Assembly: GCA_009360885.1 (NCBI GenBank)
Contig: SPEL01000005.1
Coordinates: forward strand, 248,001-312,000
Reading direction: 5' to 3'
From: Sphingobium sp.
GTDB taxonomy: Bacteria > Pseudomonadota > Alphaproteobacteria > Sphingomonadales > Sphingomonadaceae
DNA length: 64,000 nucleotides
The notes under the pieces are model-generated. The model ran no database searches. It was not told where the DNA came from and saw only the letters and a program-made list of their open reading frames with translations. Both the position numbers and the translations under genes were made by a program. Shown here piece after piece: positions 62,075 through 64,000 of this stretch (position 1 is the first letter of the stretch; the number at the start of each line of letters is the position of its first letter).

Positions 62075-63238
62075 ATGTTCGAACCTTTCCCCGGCAATTA
62101 TGTCTGGAACCTTGCAACCAATCTCGCTTTTTGCGGTGGAGGCAATCATGGCGAAATAGATGAAGCCAACCGTCCGATTATGGAAGCAGCGAAAAGAGGT
62201 GCAGACGCTGGCAGTTCGGCCATGTTCGATAGCTGGGTCGCCGTTGCCGATCAGGTTGCGGATAATGCGGCAGCCGATGAAGCCGCAGGCTATCTTCTTT
62301 CCGCGGGCACCAAATATTTGCGCGCCAGCGGCTATTATCTCGCGGCGGAGCGGATGCAAAGTCGTGATTATGCGCCGCGTTGGGCCGCTTATGACAGAGG
62401 GCTGGAGCTGTATGCAAAGGGTTCGGCATTACGCGGGCTGCACGTTGATTTTGTTGAAATACCGTATGAAGGCAGTGCCTACACAGGCATTTTCATTCAC
62501 GACGGTTCCGGGACGCCTCGCCCAACGCTCGTTTCAGTAAATGGCCTCGATTCAATGAAGGAGCAGGTCAACATGGGCGGCCATGGCGCCTCCAATCTGG
62601 AAAGAGGCATGAACACCCTGTTTATCGATCAGCCCGGAACTGGCGAAGCACTTCGCAAGCGCAATCTGCCAGCCGTATATGAGGCAGAAAGATGGGGATC
62701 GCCAGCCTTCGACTATTTGCTGACCCGAACCGATGTAGTGCATGACAAAATCGGTATATTCGGCCTGTCTTTCGGCGGTTATCATGCACCGCGTATTGCC
62801 GCAAACGACCCGCGTTATGCGCTTTGTGCGGTGATGGGGGCCAACCACATATGGGGGCAGAGACAGCGGGAACGCGTTGCCAATGAAGGTGAAAATCCCG
62901 TGCCCCATTATTGGGATCATGTAATGTGGGTATTCGGGTTTGAAGATCGCGATGCTTTTCTTGATTATGCGGATCAGATCACATTAGACGGACAGGTTGA
63001 AAAAATCCGCGTACCGTTCCTTATCACCCATGGTGAGAATGATCGGCAGATTCCGTTATTCAATGCCAAGATGAGCTACGATCAGGCAGTTCATTCGCCT
63101 AAGCGAACCTTGCGCATATTCACCAAGAAAGATTTTGAGGTCGAGCATTGCGGTGCTGATAATGGTACCGGTATGCGCGACTATATCGCCGACTGGTGCG
63201 CGCAAACGTTCGCGGAAATGGACCAGCGGGAAGGCTGA
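62075..63238 (+). CDS. Alpha/beta hydrolase, DHPON hydrolase/dienelactone-like
   Basis: A 387-aa hydrolase with an N-terminal helical region (about 1-120, AAGYLLSAGTKYLRASGYYLAAERMQ) and a C-terminal alpha/beta-hydrolase fold. The nucleophile elbow is FGLSFGGYHAPRIA. The acid is probably in ITHGENDRQIPLFNA and the His near EVEHCGADNG. The layout is that of 2,6-dihydroxypseudooxynicotine hydrolase and FrsA-type proteins, which cleave C-C or ester bonds. Its stop overlaps the VOC gene start (TGATG), so the two are coupled. The C-C hydrolase role is inferred. Confidence 0.85.
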   Translation: MFEPFPGNYVWNLATNLAFCGGGNHGEIDEANRPIMEAAKRGADAGSSAMFDSWVAVADQVADNAAADEAAGYLLSAGTKYLRASGYYLAAERMQSRDYAPRWAAYDRGLELYAKGSALRGLHVDFVEIPYEGSAYTGIFIHDGSGTPRPTLVSVNGLDSMKEQVNMGGHGASNLERGMNTLFIDQPGTGEALRKRNLPAVYEAERWGSPAFDYLLTRTDVVHDKIGIFGLSFGGYHAPRIAANDPRYALCAVMGANHIWGQRQRERVANEGENPVPHYWDHVMWVFGFEDRDAFLDYADQITLDGQVEKIRVPFLITHGENDRQIPLFNAKMSYDQAVHSPKRTLRIFTKKDFEVEHCGADNGTGMRDYIADWCAQTFAEMDQREG

Positions 63239-63639
63239 TGGCCCAATTCAGCTTTCATCATGGCGGGGTGAGTGTTCCCAGCCTTAACGATGCCATTGAC
63301 TGGTATGGGCGGGTTCTGGGTTTTGAGATCGAAAAACGCTTTTATATTGATGCTGCCCGCTCTCACACCGCAATGATGCGGAAAGGGCAACTGCGTTTCG
63401 AAATTTTCGAAGTGGAAGGCGCCGCTCCGTTACCCGAAGAGCGCCGCTATCCCCCGTCGGACCTGCGCACTCATGGTAACAAACATATCGCCTTCCGCGT
63501 TGAAGATCTGGACGATTTCCTGCCTGAAATGGAGCAAAAAGGCGCAGATATCGCTTTTGTTGTCAGGGAAGAATTTGGCAAGGCGTGTTTTCTGCGCGAT
63601 TGCGCGGGTAATCTCATTGAATTTGTTGAGGAAAACTGA
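63238..63639 (+). CDS. VOC-family (glyoxalase-fold) protein
   Basis: A 133-aa vicinal-oxygen-chelate protein: FSFHHGGVSVPSLNDAIDWYGRVLGFEIEKRF (first metal His) and HIAFRVEDLDDFLPEMEQKGADIAF, with the acid in GNLIEFVEEN. It resembles methylmalonyl-CoA epimerase-like and small dioxygenase-like VOC proteins. The ATG at 63238 shares a base with the upstream stop. It may chelate the enediol or enol intermediate of the neighbouring hydrolase. A hairpin terminator lies about 90 bases downstream. Confidence 0.85.
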   Translation: MAQFSFHHGGVSVPSLNDAIDWYGRVLGFEIEKRFYIDAARSHTAMMRKGQLRFEIFEVEGAAPLPEERRYPPSDLRTHGNKHIAFRVEDLDDFLPEMEQKGADIAFVVREEFGKACFLRDCAGNLIEFVEEN

Positions 63640-64000
63640 CGCTTTCTGTTGAAAAATCACATGGCTTCAAAAGTGAAATTTCGGCTGAATCAGTACGTTC
63701 CTGTAATCTGCCTAATCTGTTTTACGCCTGCCCCCTTATTTGCTGGGGGCAGGCTTATACGTAACGAGAGGCGATTATCACGGGTGAGGGTCAGGACCCA
63801 TTAATTTCATGAACCGTGATGGCCTGTTTGCGGGATGAAATGCAAGGACGTAACGAGCATGCCATGCCGGGGCATGGCAAAGCGCAGGCTCGCGCGCAAT
63901 GCGGGGTTTGCCCCTCGGATAAGCGCTTTGACACCGCAGTTTACCTGCAAACGGCCACCCTGTGGGCTTGGCTATTTTGGCCGCTGGCTGTGTCACTCGC
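63640..64000. other. Right-edge region after the VOC gene
   Basis: A strong hairpin (63726-63754) ends the upstream unit. From about 63778 on, a minus-strand frame of 72 codons reads FHPANRPSRFMKLMGPDP and similar, rich in Pro, Arg and His. It resembles an often-predicted spurious frame, and I do not accept it as a gene without evidence. No other gene is seen before the window ends. Confidence 0.4.
63726..63754. terminator. Terminator after the hydrolase/VOC unit
   Basis: GCCTGCCCCC (63726-63735) and GGGGGCAGGC (63745-63754) form a perfect 10-bp stem with a 9-base loop. It can end transcription of the alpha/beta-hydrolase-VOC unit; the T-tract is short, so efficiency is uncertain. Confidence 0.7.

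Noticed and set aside
63778-63996. A 72-codon minus-strand frame at the right edge
   Set aside because: Pro/Arg/His-rich composition and no recognisable family; it looks like a commonly mispredicted frame.

Overview
The window looks like chromosomal DNA from an alphaproteobacterium, most likely a sphingomonad (order Sphingomonadales). The pointers are a FecI-type sigma factor, three TonB-dependent receptors, a LigM/DesA-type O-demethylase, a GH127 enzyme and a PHA synthase operon. By eye the GC content is moderate, lower than in many sphingomonads. I saw no rRNA or tRNA genes, no CRISPR array and no intact mobile element. One IS3-type transposase relic is visible near 55.6 kb.

Region 1 (1-8.2 kb): an ECF sigma factor at the left edge, then an operon under a perfect FNR/FixK-type box (TTGATCTACATCAA, 741-754). 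It encodes PHA synthase, a MaoC-phosphotransacetylase fusion, acetate kinase and a FabI-type enoyl reductase, the last three with 4-base stop/start overlaps. This fits a low-oxygen module that turns acetyl-CoA into polymer and ATP. Outer-membrane phospholipase A and an HdeD-like protein follow.

Region 2 (8.3-20 kb): a TetR gene broken by one amber codon, a minus-strand cstA-ybdD-TPR protein-DUF3142 lipoprotein operon, gdhA, an exported GH127 glycosidase and a LysR regulator.

Region 3 (20.4-30.8 kb): eight plus-strand genes that look like one unit: STN-domain TonB receptor, SbmA/BacA-type ABC protein, thioredoxin, an unknown protein, a secreted HExxH protein, PmbA/TldE, TldD and a Cds1-like PLP enzyme. 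My reading is a system that imports and dismantles an external, probably cysteine-containing or modified, peptide. I know of no described system with this composition. A metallo-beta-lactamase-fold hydrolase converges on its end.

Region 4 (31.7-55.5 kb): a large catabolic island marked by a repeated 16-bp palindrome (consensus ACTTGTCCGGACAAGT) in front of most transcription units, including that of a GntR/UTRA regulator, which is the likely binder. Contents: aldehyde dehydrogenase, AAHS transporter, two TonB receptors, SMP-30-like lactonase, a phytoene-desaturase-like FAD enzyme with a tiny partner protein, a 3-hydroxyisobutyrate-dehydrogenase-like enzyme, LigM-like O-demethylase, MBL hydrolase, two NTF2-fold proteins, SDR, GMC oxidase, alpha-methylacyl-CoA-racemase-like protein, acyl-CoA ligase, carboxymuconolactone-decarboxylase-like protein and a serine hydrolase. 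The substrate is unknown; an O-methylated compound with a branched acyl part is an inference.

Region 5 (55.7-63.7 kb): an HxlR regulator facing SDR, a second FAD enzyme, a second copy of the tiny partner and a putidaredoxin-type ferredoxin. It is followed by divergent SDR/cupin/FAH-family and alpha/beta-hydrolase/VOC genes, which probably extend the same catabolic theme.
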